From: Arthrinium phaeospermum
Taxonomy: Eukaryota; Ascomycota; Sordariomycetes; Amphisphaeriales; Apiosporaceae
NCBI GenBank assembly: GCA_006503535.1
Contig: QYRS01000011.1
Location: forward strand, 2,108,001 to 2,172,000
Reading direction: 5' to 3'
DNA length: 64,000 bases
In this document: piece by piece, positions 36,430 to 47,543 of the stretch
Layout: every line of letters begins with the position of its first letter
How positions within the stretch are numbered: position 1 is the stretch's first letter
The notes under the pieces: model-generated
Databases searched by the model: none
Seen by the model: only the letters and a program-made list of their open reading frames with translations
What the model was told of the DNA's origin: nothing
Position numbers and translations under genes: made by a program

Positions 36430-37640
36430 TCCTATAGAGGACGTTAATTTACTATTTATATTAAAAAGAAAATTTATATAAAACCTATTATTTTTTATAT
36501 AATAGACTAAATTAAGTAAGTATATAAATTAATTAATTATATAGTAACCGACTAATAGTAAATCGATAATAATATATCTATTAAAAAACCATTCGTTAAT
36601 TTCGATTTGTTTATCTCCCGTCTATCGGTAACGACCCTTTCCTTTTAATTAGTTAAGTTAATCCGCGATCTTATTACATCGGCCTTTGTCGAACTTACCT
36701 AAAAGCTTTATAATCTCCAGAGCTTTATTCCCGTTTCGCATACGTACAAATACGCCTTTTATCGTCTAGTAATCTCGATAGCGGTCTTCGCCGCCGTATA
36801 CCTTATATACGATATATAGGTTACATACGTAAAAAGTTACGTATTATAGCAACTCGAGAAGTATATTACTAAACGCGGTCTCGAGTACCTTAAAATCGAG
36901 TTTATTAAAGGCGATATAATAATCGCGGAAATAGGGCTTTTTAAAAAATTAAAGTCTAGTTACCGGCGTAGCGGCGCCGGCTTTATCGGAATTGTCAAAG
37001 GCGCCTTCTACGGGCGCGTACAACATAACGTCGTTATTATTATTAATAATTATTATAGTATATATGGGTAGGTATTAAAATATAGATAGTATTATAAGTA
37101 TATAATAGTATAAGAGGGATTAAAGCTAAATAAAAAATAGTAATATATATATATATATGCGATAAGAAGGAGAGATAAATTATAAGTCTTAAGGAACGTA
37201 TATCGCGAAAATTTATACTTACTTTCGAAAGCTTTCTCCGAAAACTTACGCAGAATCGGCATTTGCGTGCGCTGATTTTAAAAACTTTATTACTCGATAC
37301 GAGCAATTTCCGATGGATCTTGGGCTTATATGGTACGAACGAGTACAGTGGTTCCTTTTTCGATGGTTAAACATAATACTATCGCGAACCCCGGGTTTAC
37401 CTTAAACCCTATACCGTAGGGGATAACAAATAGCTGTAGTCGAGGGTTATAGTAAAAAGGTAACTTGGTACTTACTATTTATTATTGCTGGAGGCTTAAT
37501 TTTTTTAATTTTACCATTTAAAATACCTATTTATCTTAGTACGGAATTATTACTAATTTATATTACTATCTATTTATTCCTTACTACTTGTGTTAGTTAT
37601 ATATAGTATATGCTAGAAAAAAAATTTAAATAAATAAATC
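36430..37640 (+). repeat. Nested 1.2-kb repeat, copy C (least mutated)
   Basis: Colinear with copies A, B and D but keeps much more G+C, for example CGGCCTTTGTCGAACTTACC near 36680 and CGGCGTAGCGGCGCCGGC near 36965. It is the best guide to the ancestral repeat. No coding frame is convincing. It could be an LTR or a non-autonomous element. I could not define terminal inverted repeats or a target duplication. Confidence 0.78.
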
Positions 37641-38775
37641 CTTTTATAAATTAAAATTTAAAGGTTAAATATAAGCGATAAAAAAAGTAGTTTAATTATA
37701 AATATTATTTTAAAAATTTAATATAATTAAAAAAATTATATTAATAATTATTTATTATTATAAAAACATTAATATATATTATTTTTAATATAAGCTTTTA
37801 ATTATTTTTAATCGAATTAATAAATAAAAATATTTAATCGATTTTAATTAAAGTTTTTTTAATTTTTTAATCCGCCGTTCGGTTATAATTTAATCTTAAT
37901 TATTAAACTTAAATTTAAAATAAATTAAAAAATATAATTATAAATATAATTTATTATAAATATTATACTTTTTACGTTTTTTATTAAATTTTTATAATTA
38001 TTATTAAAATTTAACGATAAAAATAATTTTAACGTATAAAATTATTTTATACTTTCGAATTTTTTATCGATTTTTAAATTTAAAAGCGTTATTTTAAGTT
38101 TTTTAAAAAATTATCCTTTTAATATTATTTTTATTAATATTTTTAATAAATAAAATAAAATAATAAAGGTTTTAAATAATAAAAAAAATATCGAAATTAA
38201 AACTTAATTTATTAAAAAAAATTAAATTAAATAAATATTAAATTAAATAAAGTTTATATATAAAATTTTATATTTATTTATAATTATTAAAATTTTTATA
38301 TAAATTAAATAATATTTTTATATATTTCCCGGTTAATTTTATCCTATTTTCGAAATAAAGCGAAAAATTAATTTTTTTTTTCGATATAAAAATAAACTTA
38401 AACTTTTTTTAAAAGTTTTTAATAATTTTTTATTTAATTTTTAAAATTCATTAAATTATAACTTTAATTATATAACTTTAAATTATTATAATAATTTAAT
38501 TATTTTTTTTAATTTAAATTTAAAAATTTATCGATTTTTTAAACTTATTTTAAAAATTTTTTCCGAAAAAATATAAACTTAAACTTATTACATTTAATTT
38601 ATTAATTACTTTTTTAATTATATTAATTATTAATTAGCGTTATTTAATTTAATAATTAAATTAATAAAAATTTAATCGATTATAATATAAAATATTATTA
38701 AAAAATAAAAATTATTAAATATTAAATAATAATTTATTTTATATATTTAAATATTTAATAATAATAAATATTATT

Positions 38776-39960
38776 TTACGAAAAACGTTAATTTATTATT
38801 TATATTAAAAAGAAAATTTATATAAAATTTATTATTTTTTATAATAAATTAAATTAAATAAATATATAAGTTAATTAATTATATAATAATTTATTAATAA
38901 TAAATTAATAATAATATATTTATTAAAAAATTATTCGTTAATTTCGATTTTTTATTTTTATTTATTAATATTTCGATATTATTTATTTTATTATTTCGTT
39001 TCGATAAATTTCTAAATAACGATTAAAAATTAACGCGGCTTTTTATTTTATATTTATATAACTTTTTTTAATTTTATAAAAACGTGATATTTATTATTAA
39101 AATCGCGAAATAATTAATCGTTATTTTTCTCGATTTTTTTTCGTTTTTATTTTTTATTAAATAATAAAAAAGGAGTATAAATATAAAATTATTTTTTATT
39201 TCGATTTTCGAAATATTATATTATTAACGGTTTTAACGATATTAAAATATATTAATTTTAATTAATTAATAAATTTAATAAAATATATTAATTTTAAAGC
39301 GTTATAATATATAATTAATAAAATAATTTTTTTAAAATTATTAAAAATATTTTTATAAATATATAATATAACGTCGTTATTAATATTAATATTTATTATA
39401 ATATATAAATAAATATTAAAATTTAAATAATTATATATATTTAATAATATATAAAAAATTAAAATTAAATAAAAATAATAATATATATATATATATAATA
39501 AAAAAGAAAAATAAATTATAAATTTTAAGTAATATATCGTGAAAATTTATATTTATTTTTAAAAGCTTTTTTAAAAACTTACGTAAAATTAATATTTATA
39601 TACGTTAATTTTAAAAATTTTATTATTTAATACGAATAATTTCTAATAAATTTTAAATTTATATAATATAAATGAATAGTTTTTTTTTTAATAATTAAAT
39701 ATAATATTATCGCGAATTTTAAGTTTATTTTAAATTTTATATTATAAAAGATAATAAATAATTATAATTGAAAATTATAATAAAAAAAAGTTTAAAATTT
39801 ATTATTTATTATTATTAAAAACTTAATTTTTTTAATTTTATTATTTAAAATATTTATTTATTTTAATATAAAATTATTATTAATTTATATTATTATTTAT
39901 TTATTTTTTATTATTTATATTAATTATATAATATATTAAAATAAAATTTAAATAAATAAT
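38776..39960 (+). repeat. Nested 1.2-kb repeat, copy D
   Basis: Heavily RIP-mutated copy, same orientation as the others. It begins AACGTTAATTTATTATTTA and ends AAAATTTAAATAAATAAT. Confidence 0.75.
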
Positions 39961-40777
39961 AATAAATAATATAAAATTAAAATTTACTTTTTATTTATTA
40001 TTATTCGAAACGAATAATTTTAAAAATAATTAAAAAAATCGATTCGAAATATTAAATTTATTAATTAATAATAATATAAATAATTTAAATAAAATTAAAA
40101 CTTTAAAATTAAAATATTTACGTTATTATAATAAAATATTATAAAAACGTTTAATAAATTTAATAATAATAATTATAAAAAATCGAATTATTTAAAAATA
40201 AAGTTTACGTTTTTTAAATTTAAATCGTTATTAAATTAATTAATTTAAAAAATTTTAATAAAAGTTTTTATTAAAATAAGGAAACGTTTTTAATTAAAAT
40301 AATAAAAAAATTTTAATAGCTTTAAAAAATTCTTTAATTAAAAATTATATTTAAATAATTATTAAGTTTTATATATTTATAATTCGGCTTTATTTTTATT
40401 AATATATTTAAAATTATTTTATTAAAAATTAAAAGTTTTAAATCTTATAAAAAATTTTAAAAGTTTAATTTAAAACGTATAATATTTATTAATTTTTATT
40501 AAACGTTAACGTATTTAATAATAATTAATTACGGTTAATATATATACGATTTATTAAAAAGCATATATTATATTAAAACGAAAATATAAGGTTTTAAATT
40601 ACCCTTTTTTTTTTAAATAAAACTTATTTATTTTTTTTAAAAAATATATTAAACTTATTAATTATAATTTAATCGTTATAAAATTAATAAATATTTTATA
40701 AAAATAATATAATATATTTTATTTATAAAATATAATTATCGGTTAAAATAAAATTAATATAAACCGGGCTTATAACT

Positions 40778-40896
40778 TATTAAAAATAAAAAAGTAATAT
40801 CGTTAAATTAAATAATAAATTTAAAGGTAAAAGTCCGGGGGATTTCTAGGTCTTATATACACATATAGGGTGGAGCGTATTAGCCCCTGTTCAACA
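40778..40896 (+). repeat. Right LTR
   Basis: Reciprocal pattern to the left LTR. The first ~65 bases are RIP-mutated and the last ~50 are intact, ending TAGCCCCTGTTCAACA. The mutated tract therefore starts and stops inside the LTRs. The outer half of each LTR is spared. Confidence 0.88.
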
Positions 40897-41581
40897 GGAT
40901 CCAGCCAGAAGTGAGATCTGAGAATTAAGACACTGGCATAGCATTCAGACCCGTCTAGACTCTTACCCTCCGCGTAAGAGGATCGGTCGATATGATGTTC
41001 AGCGTGGCGTTGTGAGTTGTGACCCCGCACTTTATGACCACACCCCATCCCGTCCCGGCGTGATCGAGCAACCCCGGAGGGTCAACCTCAAATCTAGCTG
41101 GGTCCACGATGCTCGGCAAATCGGCCTGCGTGCATGCTAGTGGCTGGCTGAACCTGCAGACGAGATACGATACCACTCACCGACATTACTGCACAGCGCT
41201 TCACCAAGCCAGACGGTATTAGGTATGGTGGTATCGATGCTGAACTGAGCGTGCCATCTAGACAGGCGGCAGGAAAGACCACAGAGCCAATTCCCTTCGA
41301 GCTGATTGCGGAGAAACTGGTCACAGTTTGCGGTTCTTGAGAGCATGTCGCGCAGCTGCTCGAATCAAGCGCATCACCCCCGGCGCCCCATAGGTCTTGC
41401 CTACTCATCAGTGCGTGTAACAACGTTGGAAAAGCCTCTCGCCCTGCCCCTGACATCTTTTCATCCAAGTTATAGTCATCAGTGGTGACCGATTTCCCCT
41501 GCACTCCCCGGTCAATGGTCCATGACATGAGCCACCCTCGCGCAAAAGTCAAGAGCAGCTTCATCACCTTCAACAGCAGCC
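40897..41581. other. Upstream region of giant gene 3
   Basis: Begins with the second GGATC target duplication. Base composition is normal. It contains no supportable gene and is the presumed promoter of the 1383-aa gene. Confidence 0.45.
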
Positions 41582-44500
41582 ATGGTCCTGTATCCTGGCG
41601 GCGGTCCAGGCAGGAGTACGGCCGTCGATTCCCCTCGACATCTGACAATTCGCAATACACGCCGGCTTGTCACAGCCGCGCAGACATCTCAGGAACTTCC
41701 CGTCTTATTTGGAGACGTCTCGGCAAATGCTGTCGCCACAGTCCAGTCGACAGCGATACCACCACCAACAACAACAGATGACGCAAAGGAAGGCTCATTC
41801 ACTGTTGCAGCTGCTGTGCCAGCCGCTGCGGATTTGGCCAGCGCGGCAAGCGACGAGGAAAGGCTAAATGCCAAACTCAAGCCTGGACAAGAGCAAATCT
41901 TCTCGTACTGGGCTCCAGGCCTCAAAGCCGGCAAGAAGCATGAGATACGCGTAACTCAGACCATCGATGGACACAAAGCTGGAGACAAGCCGCTACGGCT
42001 GGAGTCGAACCAGAGATTCTCCGTAGAAGCACCGCAGTTCTCCCTTCCGGGGGATGCCATTCACTCCACTTATCCACCTCAGGGATATCGAGACGATGCT
42101 CGAATCTTGCCTCATGTCGTTCTCACCGATCCTCACTTGCCCTGGGAGAGGATCGGGAGCCCCAAGACCGACGGCGAGGATGCGAAGGCAGGCGGTCGCC
42201 CGCGCACAAAAGTGCCCTGGCTCATTCTATGTTCCTTTACCCAGGACGAGCTCGCCCTACCTTCGGGGGCCTTGAACGGCACCGACAGCATCTTCACGGA
42301 CACGAGTGCTGGTCTTGTCAAACCTGTTCAGCAGTCCAACACGATGACCCTAAGCATGGGCATTGCGGATTTGTTGGCTACCACCAAAACTCAGACTCCT
42401 ATAACCAGGGAAGCCATCCCCAAGGAAACCATCCCAGGTTCTGGGGAAAAGGTTCGGGGAGACTTCGTTTTCTTGAAGAAAGAAATGTTTCTCAACTTGT
42501 TTTGCGATTTTGACGACGCTGGTGTCCGCCGGAATCCTCCGGTCATCAATACAGTTCCCTATGGGCTCCTGGCCCATGTACGGCATGTAAATGCTTCGGG
42601 AATGGCGGTGGCCGGGGTGGAAGACTCGGTCGTCTTCTCCCTCGTGATCGGTAATCGTGCTGGACCAGTCGGCATCACCACGCCGACTACAGTGTCAGTC
42701 CATCTCTTGTCGATTGAAGGTGTGGAGGATATGCCTCTCCCATTCGCGTCCACGACCGAGTACATAGCTATGTGTTCTCTATATAGCTGGAACTATACGG
42801 TGAATCCGCCTGGCATGGTCAACGTCCGTGAAACATTCACCAGCCTGGGCAAGACGCTAGACGTGCTTCGTCCCCCAGAGCAGGTCTTGAAGCCACTTTT
42901 GCCAGCCGATGGCCAGACAAGGTCAAAAGAGCAATTACGTGTTGGCGCCCGAATGAATGATGGGTACTCGATTGTCAAACACCGACTCCAGACAGGCGAA
43001 GACACGGTAGCTTTCTTCAGAGGGCCATTCACGCCAACTGTGGTGGACACGACAGCTCCGATATGGGATCGTTGCTCAAATTCGGGGCAGGATCTGCAGA
43101 TATTGGATCCGATACTGGGTATCATGGATATCACGTACTCCTCAGCCTGGCAACTGGGTCGAGTGCTGGCCCTCGGTGATGAAGGTTTCACCACTGCGCT
43201 GGGAAGGCTCAGGACGGCCATCCACAAGCCGGCAATGAAGGAGACCAAGATAGAGGCTATTCGAGCCATCAACCCGATGGCATACAGGGGCAAGCAAGAC
43301 CTTTTGTCCGACCTGCCCAGTTTGGTCCAGGGACTGGTTGATATCCAAACTTTGGGCAAGACGCCGCAGCACGTACTATCATCGGTGACCCCCAGTGACG
43401 ACGGCGATGATGACGAGGGTGCCGACGAGGGTGCAAGCAATGCAGATACGGCACCTGAGACGGTTGATGCCACTCAGTTTGAACCAGGTGGCGTGGAAAA
43501 GCGGTGGTTCAGGCGTCGTCTTGCTCGACGTGAGATCCCCGATCTGTCTTTCTTTTCACCTCGTATTCAATCCCTATATCCGGATGCAGCGGAGAAGTCT
43601 GCCGCGAGGGTGTCTGCGAGCACCGACGGTGGGGTGTACGACGAGACCAACGTTGCGGTTTCGGCAGACTGGACGGTCGTCATGACATGGTTACTGGGCA
43701 AGATGTTCCTCGATGGTGTCCCCGCGCACTACCTCATCACTGATCCTTCCCATTTGCCCGAGGAGAGCTTGCGATTCTTCTACATTGATCCGAACTGGGT
43801 CGAAGCTCTGCTCGACGGTGCCCTGAGTCTTGGTAACCACCGCGGTCGTGATGAAGATCGTGTTGCCATCAAGAAGGCATTCAACAGCCACATCACCTGC
43901 ACCCCGGAGCACACCGACTTCACTCCGCAGATCCCCACATATGGCTTCTTCCTTCGATCAGACCTTGTCTCCATGTACCCAGACCTTAGGGTCACCACAC
44001 TGCCAGCTCCAGATGAACTGCCTCCTGGATTTAGGAACCGTGCTCCATTATTGCGCCATACCATCATAGCCGACGGCGTCATGTTAGGACTGCTCGACCG
44101 CGCCCCTAGCTCAGAAATATTCACCGGCCTGGTCTTCACCCAGCCTCCACACCAGCAGCGATTTGCAGTTGGTGACGAACTAGATGACAAGCAGCTTATC
44201 ATCAACATCCGACGTCAATACACCACACCACCAGCTGGCCAGGAATCAGACAAAGCACGAGACCAAACGCTCCCAGAAACCATCACCAATACCCCTCTGA
44301 AAGCAGGCAGTCCCCAAAACAACCTTTTCACCTGGGGTTCCGAGGTGGGGCGTACTGACTTGCGTACAATGCGTATCCCGCAGTATGCAGCAAAGCAGCT
44401 CGAAACACTACAGGGATCCTGGCCAAAGCCCGATGGCTCCTCTGGGGGCGAGTTGGGATCAGATGGCACTCGCTATTTCCAGGACAATTCGGTGTCGTCG

Positions 44501-45733
44501 GCGCTGTTTGCCATGCAGCTGAGTGATTCCACCTACACTCTCACCGTCAAATTCAAGGAAGACACTACTACCGGTGCGAGGCTGGCATCGCTGCTTCCGC
44601 CAGGTGGTGGTGATCGTGTTTCTTCCACACCAAACACCAGTCCCGCAGCAATCAGTTTGAGTAGTGCCCCTTTGGCAGTCGCCAATAGCAACCCTCGCAC
44701 ATTGGGCAGTCTCAAGCCCCCAATTATAGAAAGACTTCTGGCGTCAGAAGATAGTGACGTTGCTGCTGCTGCTGCTGCCGCTGCTGATGTTGCCGCAGAT
44801 AGCGTGGATGAGGACGAGGGCTCATACACAGCCTCGGAGGGGAGACGTGGGGATGACCTCTTCTCACACCCTCCAAGCTACGCGCCACCTGTTTCGACTT
44901 CTTGTGGTCATGGCCCGCATGTAACGCGAATACCCGAGGTAGTAGCAGTGTCTGGCTCCCCTACCGAAGATGACGACAAGCAGGAGGCATCAGAAATGGA
45001 CATTTCATCGGCATCCAACGAAGAGGCAACACAAACCAGCTCCGGCGTCACCTCTACTGATACTGCTATTGCTACAAGTGTTTTGCCAATCGGTGCTTTC
45101 CGAACACCAGACAACCCCCAGACTAGCAGCCCCGCAAGCCCGCCTTCCTTCGACATCAGCATCTACACCCGCGGCGTCAACACCAACGTCATCAATATCC
45201 CCCAAGACCCGACTGTTCAACTGCCCCAAGATCTCATCTTCTCCATCCAAGCCAAGGACAACGTCAACGGAGATTGGCTGCTCATGGAACTCAGTTTGAC
45301 CATCCCTCTTGGCCCCGCCACAGCATACCCGGCAACCTACTTCCTCATGTCCCAATACGCCGGCCCTGGGGCCACCATGTTGAGCAATCTCCGCTTCAAC
45401 GTCCTCGTGGCGCTAGTGACTCAAGACGGTAAACAGGCATTACAGCTCCGGCTGCTCCCGAGAGCGAAGGAAGGGTACATTCCGATCAACAAGGTAGAGA
45501 ACATCAGCTTCTTGTTGGCTTTGGCGGATATCAATCGTTGGGACGGTAAGACTCCGAGGGCTGCACAGCCGGTGCCGAAGCCGGCGGCGAGCCCAAGAGG
45601 CGGAGCGGATCCATCCCCGCCGCAGTCCATGCAGTTATTCTTTCCGGATGGGGTCAAGGCGCAGTACTCACCGAGGGACGGAGTGAATTTGCCACGGACT
45701 CAGGAGTTGAATATTGCGGTGTTTTATGTCTGA
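41582..45733 (+). CDS. Giant protein 3 of the DUF6603 neighbourhood (1383 aa)
   Basis: A single uninterrupted 4152-bp frame from ATG 41582, with no introns. It begins MVLYPGGGPGRSTAV and has no signal peptide. The most distinctive stretch is near residues 725-750 (LRFFYIDPNWVEALLDGAL), followed by FFLRSDLVSMYPDL and GLVFTQPPHQQRF. I associate this with uncharacterised large bacterial proteins, from memory only. A basic patch (KRWFRRRLARREIPD) lies near residue 640. A low-complexity Ala/acidic region follows near residues 1055-1080, encoded by a GCT microsatellite at about 44760-44790. A Ser/Thr-rich linker to about 1190 precedes a compact C-terminal domain. An intronless 4-kb gene is unusual for this genome and consistent with bacterial ancestry. 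Function is unknown. Confidence 0.8.
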   Translation: MVLYPGGGPGRSTAVDSPRHLTIRNTRRLVTAAQTSQELPVLFGDVSANAVATVQSTAIPPPTTTDDAKEGSFTVAAAVPAAADLASAASDEERLNAKLKPGQEQIFSYWAPGLKAGKKHEIRVTQTIDGHKAGDKPLRLESNQRFSVEAPQFSLPGDAIHSTYPPQGYRDDARILPHVVLTDPHLPWERIGSPKTDGEDAKAGGRPRTKVPWLILCSFTQDELALPSGALNGTDSIFTDTSAGLVKPVQQSNTMTLSMGIADLLATTKTQTPITREAIPKETIPGSGEKVRGDFVFLKKEMFLNLFCDFDDAGVRRNPPVINTVPYGLLAHVRHVNASGMAVAGVEDSVVFSLVIGNRAGPVGITTPTTVSVHLLSIEGVEDMPLPFASTTEYIAMCSLYSWNYTVNPPGMVNVRETFTSLGKTLDVLRPPEQVLKPLLPADGQTRSKEQLRVGARMNDGYSIVKHRLQTGEDTVAFFRGPFTPTVVDTTAPIWDRCSNSGQDLQILDPILGIMDITYSSAWQLGRVLALGDEGFTTALGRLRTAIHKPAMKETKIEAIRAINPMAYRGKQDLLSDLPSLVQGLVDIQTLGKTPQHVLSSVTPSDDGDDDEGADEGASNADTAPETVDATQFEPGGVEKRWFRRRLARREIPDLSFFSPRIQSLYPDAAEKSAARVSASTDGGVYDETNVAVSADWTVVMTWLLGKMFLDGVPAHYLITDPSHLPEESLRFFYIDPNWVEALLDGALSLGNHRGRDEDRVAIKKAFNSHITCTPEHTDFTPQIPTYGFFLRSDLVSMYPDLRVTTLPAPDELPPGFRNRAPLLRHTIIADGVMLGLLDRAPSSEIFTGLVFTQPPHQQRFAVGDELDDKQLIINIRRQYTTPPAGQESDKARDQTLPETITNTPLKAGSPQNNLFTWGSEVGRTDLRTMRIPQYAAKQLETLQGSWPKPDGSSGGELGSDGTRYFQDNSVSSALFAMQLSDSTYTLTVKFKEDTTTGARLASLLPPGGGDRVSSTPNTSPAAISLSSAPLAVANSNPRTLGSLKPPIIERLLASEDSDVAAAAAAAADVAADSVDEDEGSYTASEGRRGDDLFSHPPSYAPPVSTSCGHGPHVTRIPEVVAVSGSPTEDDDKQEASEMDISSASNEEATQTSSGVTSTDTAIATSVLPIGAFRTPDNPQTSSPASPPSFDISIYTRGVNTNVINIPQDPTVQLPQDLIFSIQAKDNVNGDWLLMELSLTIPLGPATAYPATYFLMSQYAGPGATMLSNLRFNVLVALVTQDGKQALQLRLLPRAKEGYIPINKVENISFLLALADINRWDGKTPRAAQPVPKPAASPRGGADPSPPQSMQLFFPDGVKAQYSPRDGVNLPRTQELNIAVFYV

Positions 45734-46773
45734 GGTCATGAGCAATAGGTGTAAATAGTTATTGAACTCGAAGTTTCTGATACTATGAAGTATTGTGCTG
45801 TGATTCATTTACCTAGACAATTTGCATATCTCTGTCGTTGGAACTCAGGGGACTGGCATTTGGCTTTCCTTTCAACGTCTAACTGATCAGGAATATGATT
45901 CGTACTATTCTAATAGTTGAGCAGCCAACTAACCTAGCAGAGAATTGCCATTGATTAGACCTTACGGATGAATTGAGATGCCTCTCCTACGACAGCCTCT
46001 CTTCCGTCGCTACCGAAGGCCAATCCTGCAGCCATAATGGACTATTCCTATCCAGCCAGGGCTTTTCAGCTACCCAAACGTTCATCCTGCAACGATGGGG
46101 GGTTCAGAGGTATCCGTCATCCGACCCTCTCTCAGTTCCTTGGAAACACCCTCCTTCGGTCAGCAACTCCGTAGTCGGGTTTTCACCGCACTTTGAGAGT
46201 TGTGGCTGACTATCAAACCACCATGAGGCCCTCATGCATATCCCTTAAAGCGGCAAGCGGCAAGCAGGAAGGGGTGCGTATTGTCCGTGGGTTGGCATCT
46301 TGAGTGACAGGTACAAATACAGGTATAGGTACAAACACTTGCTGTGAATATCACTTCTTCAGCCCCAGATGATAATTTCTAACCCTGCATAAGTCCTCAC
46401 CTGAACTATTGATTTGTGGCGGCTTCGGGGCGAGCCGGCGGTCTCGGGGCGCGCTGAATCTTCGCCTCATTTGTCTTGATCATATTTTCCTGTCACATAT
46501 CATTATTGTCGCGCTATAACAGGAAATGGTGCTGGGTGCGGGGTTGGAGGGTCCAGACTCAGGGCTATTGGCTTTGAGAACATTTTGCTTTTCTTCCCTG
46601 GTGTTTTGTGGCGTACCTGACAGTCTCTGCCGGGCTGGCTGACAGGATAACCTTACTACATCTGGGAAAGAAAATCAACTAGACTGACTATCCCAGCCTC
46701 TCAGCCCATATATCCCGCTTGCGACCGTCCCAGATAGTGAAACATACTACACCCCCTTTCCAAAAACCCCGCT
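45734..46773. other. Intergenic, convergent 3' ends
   Basis: 1.04 kb between giant gene 3 (+) and the 116-aa gene (-). A triple AAGCGGC-type run lies near 46250. No gene was recognised. Confidence 0.45.
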
Positions 46774-47200
46774 TCAGCTGGAGCTCTGTCCTTTCAGGGG
46801 TACAAATTCCATCTTGAGATCTTTTGAGCCAGCGTCGGTAAGCATATCGCCGAGTGCTTTGACAATGTCGTTCTGGCTAGTGGGCGAGACTATCACTGAC
46901 ACGTCCCCCGAGACGATATTCCACAGGTAAAACTTGCCGCCCGAGCTGAAGAGGAATTGGTCGCCTCCATCGTCCGGATCCAGACGCATCAGAGGGGTGG
47001 GGTTATCGAGACCGCGGTCCTGAGCTGCTTCTTTGCCTCGTACATCGTCCGCCCAGTAATATCCAACGTTCATCACTTTGGCATCTGTAGTCCAGCCATC
47101 CGGCGCGGTGATGTTCTGAGACAGATCGGATACGTCAGCAAAAAGAAACAATGTCAAACTGAGCACTTGGGGATACTGGAAGGATCCTTACAGATGACAT
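46774..47200 (-). CDS. Small 116-aa protein next to giant gene 3
   Basis: A 9-nt first exon (47200-47192, encoding Met-Ser-Ser) is spliced by GTAAGG..CTGAC..CTCAG to exon 2, 47115-46774. The model gives 116 aa and replaces a longer frame that lacks an ATG. The sequence begins MSSNITAPDGW and contains DQFLFSSGGKFYLWNIVSG, a strand-turn-strand pattern like one propeller blade or a small beta sandwich. It ends in a Ser-rich tail. There is no signal peptide. I do not recognise the family. It is divergent from deaminase-like gene 1 and could belong to the giant-protein block. Confidence 0.62.
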
Positions 47201-47543
47201 TGTGCGACGATTGAAAGCAGTTCGGGAAGCTAAATTGGTACAGGTGCGACTTCGTGTCAAAGGTTTGAGGCGGGGGCCTGACTAGTTACACGCAACGGGC
47301 CCCGTTGGTGTACTTATACTACCACGAAATTGGTGGAGGCCTCCGTGGAGCACCATTGTTAGCCTCCGTGGAGCGCCATTGTTATAGTCTCCTGCTTTCA
47401 GGTATCTAATTCTCTTAAAAATAGCCGATTAAAGATCAACACACCTCCATTCTCCTTCGTTCCCTACAAACAGGAAACTGCTCCGAGTGTTTTCGCTCAT
47501 CCGATTTTGATTAGTCACTCTTGTCAGGTCCAAACAATAAGCC
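47201..47543. promoter_or_regulatory. Divergent promoter with 23-bp tandem repeat
   Basis: Between the 116-aa gene (-) and deaminase-like gene 1 (+). Two head-to-tail copies of a 23-bp unit containing CCTCCGTGGAGC and CCATTGTTA lie at 47339-47361 and 47362-47384, with one mismatch. An inverted repeat CAACGGG-C-CCCGTTG lies near 47293-47307. Both are candidate regulator sites. Confidence 0.6.

Larger units (their letters stand above)
29085..40896 (+). mobile_element. RIP-degraded LTR retroelement with nested insertions
   Basis: Direct repeats of 116 and 119 bp bound the block, beginning TGTCAGAAG and ending GTTCAACA (TG...CA). GGATC occurs immediately outside both ends (29080-29084 and 40897-40901), a 5-bp target-site duplication. 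The interior is about 90% A+T. CpA and TpG are almost absent, and remaining C and G sit mainly in CpG or CpT/ApG. That is the expected result of C-to-T changes on both strands by RIP. No gag or pol frame survives, and only one frame above 60 codons is present in 11.7 kb. Total length exceeds a single Copia or Gypsy element, and four internal 1.2-kb repeats point to nested elements. The strand is nominal. Confidence 0.9.

Noticed and set aside
37043..37306. 87-codon minus-strand frame inside the AT-rich element
   Set aside because: Composition is just AT-rich Ile/Tyr/Leu codons within repeat copy C. The homologous copies have no corresponding frame.
36430..37640. Terminal inverted repeats for the nested 1.2-kb repeat
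   Set aside because: The start and end of copy C are not reverse complements, and no flanking duplication is evident.
29201..40777. Recoverable gag/pol genes inside the LTR element
   Set aside because: RIP has replaced nearly all C and G, and stops occur throughout every frame. No conserved retroelement motif is readable.
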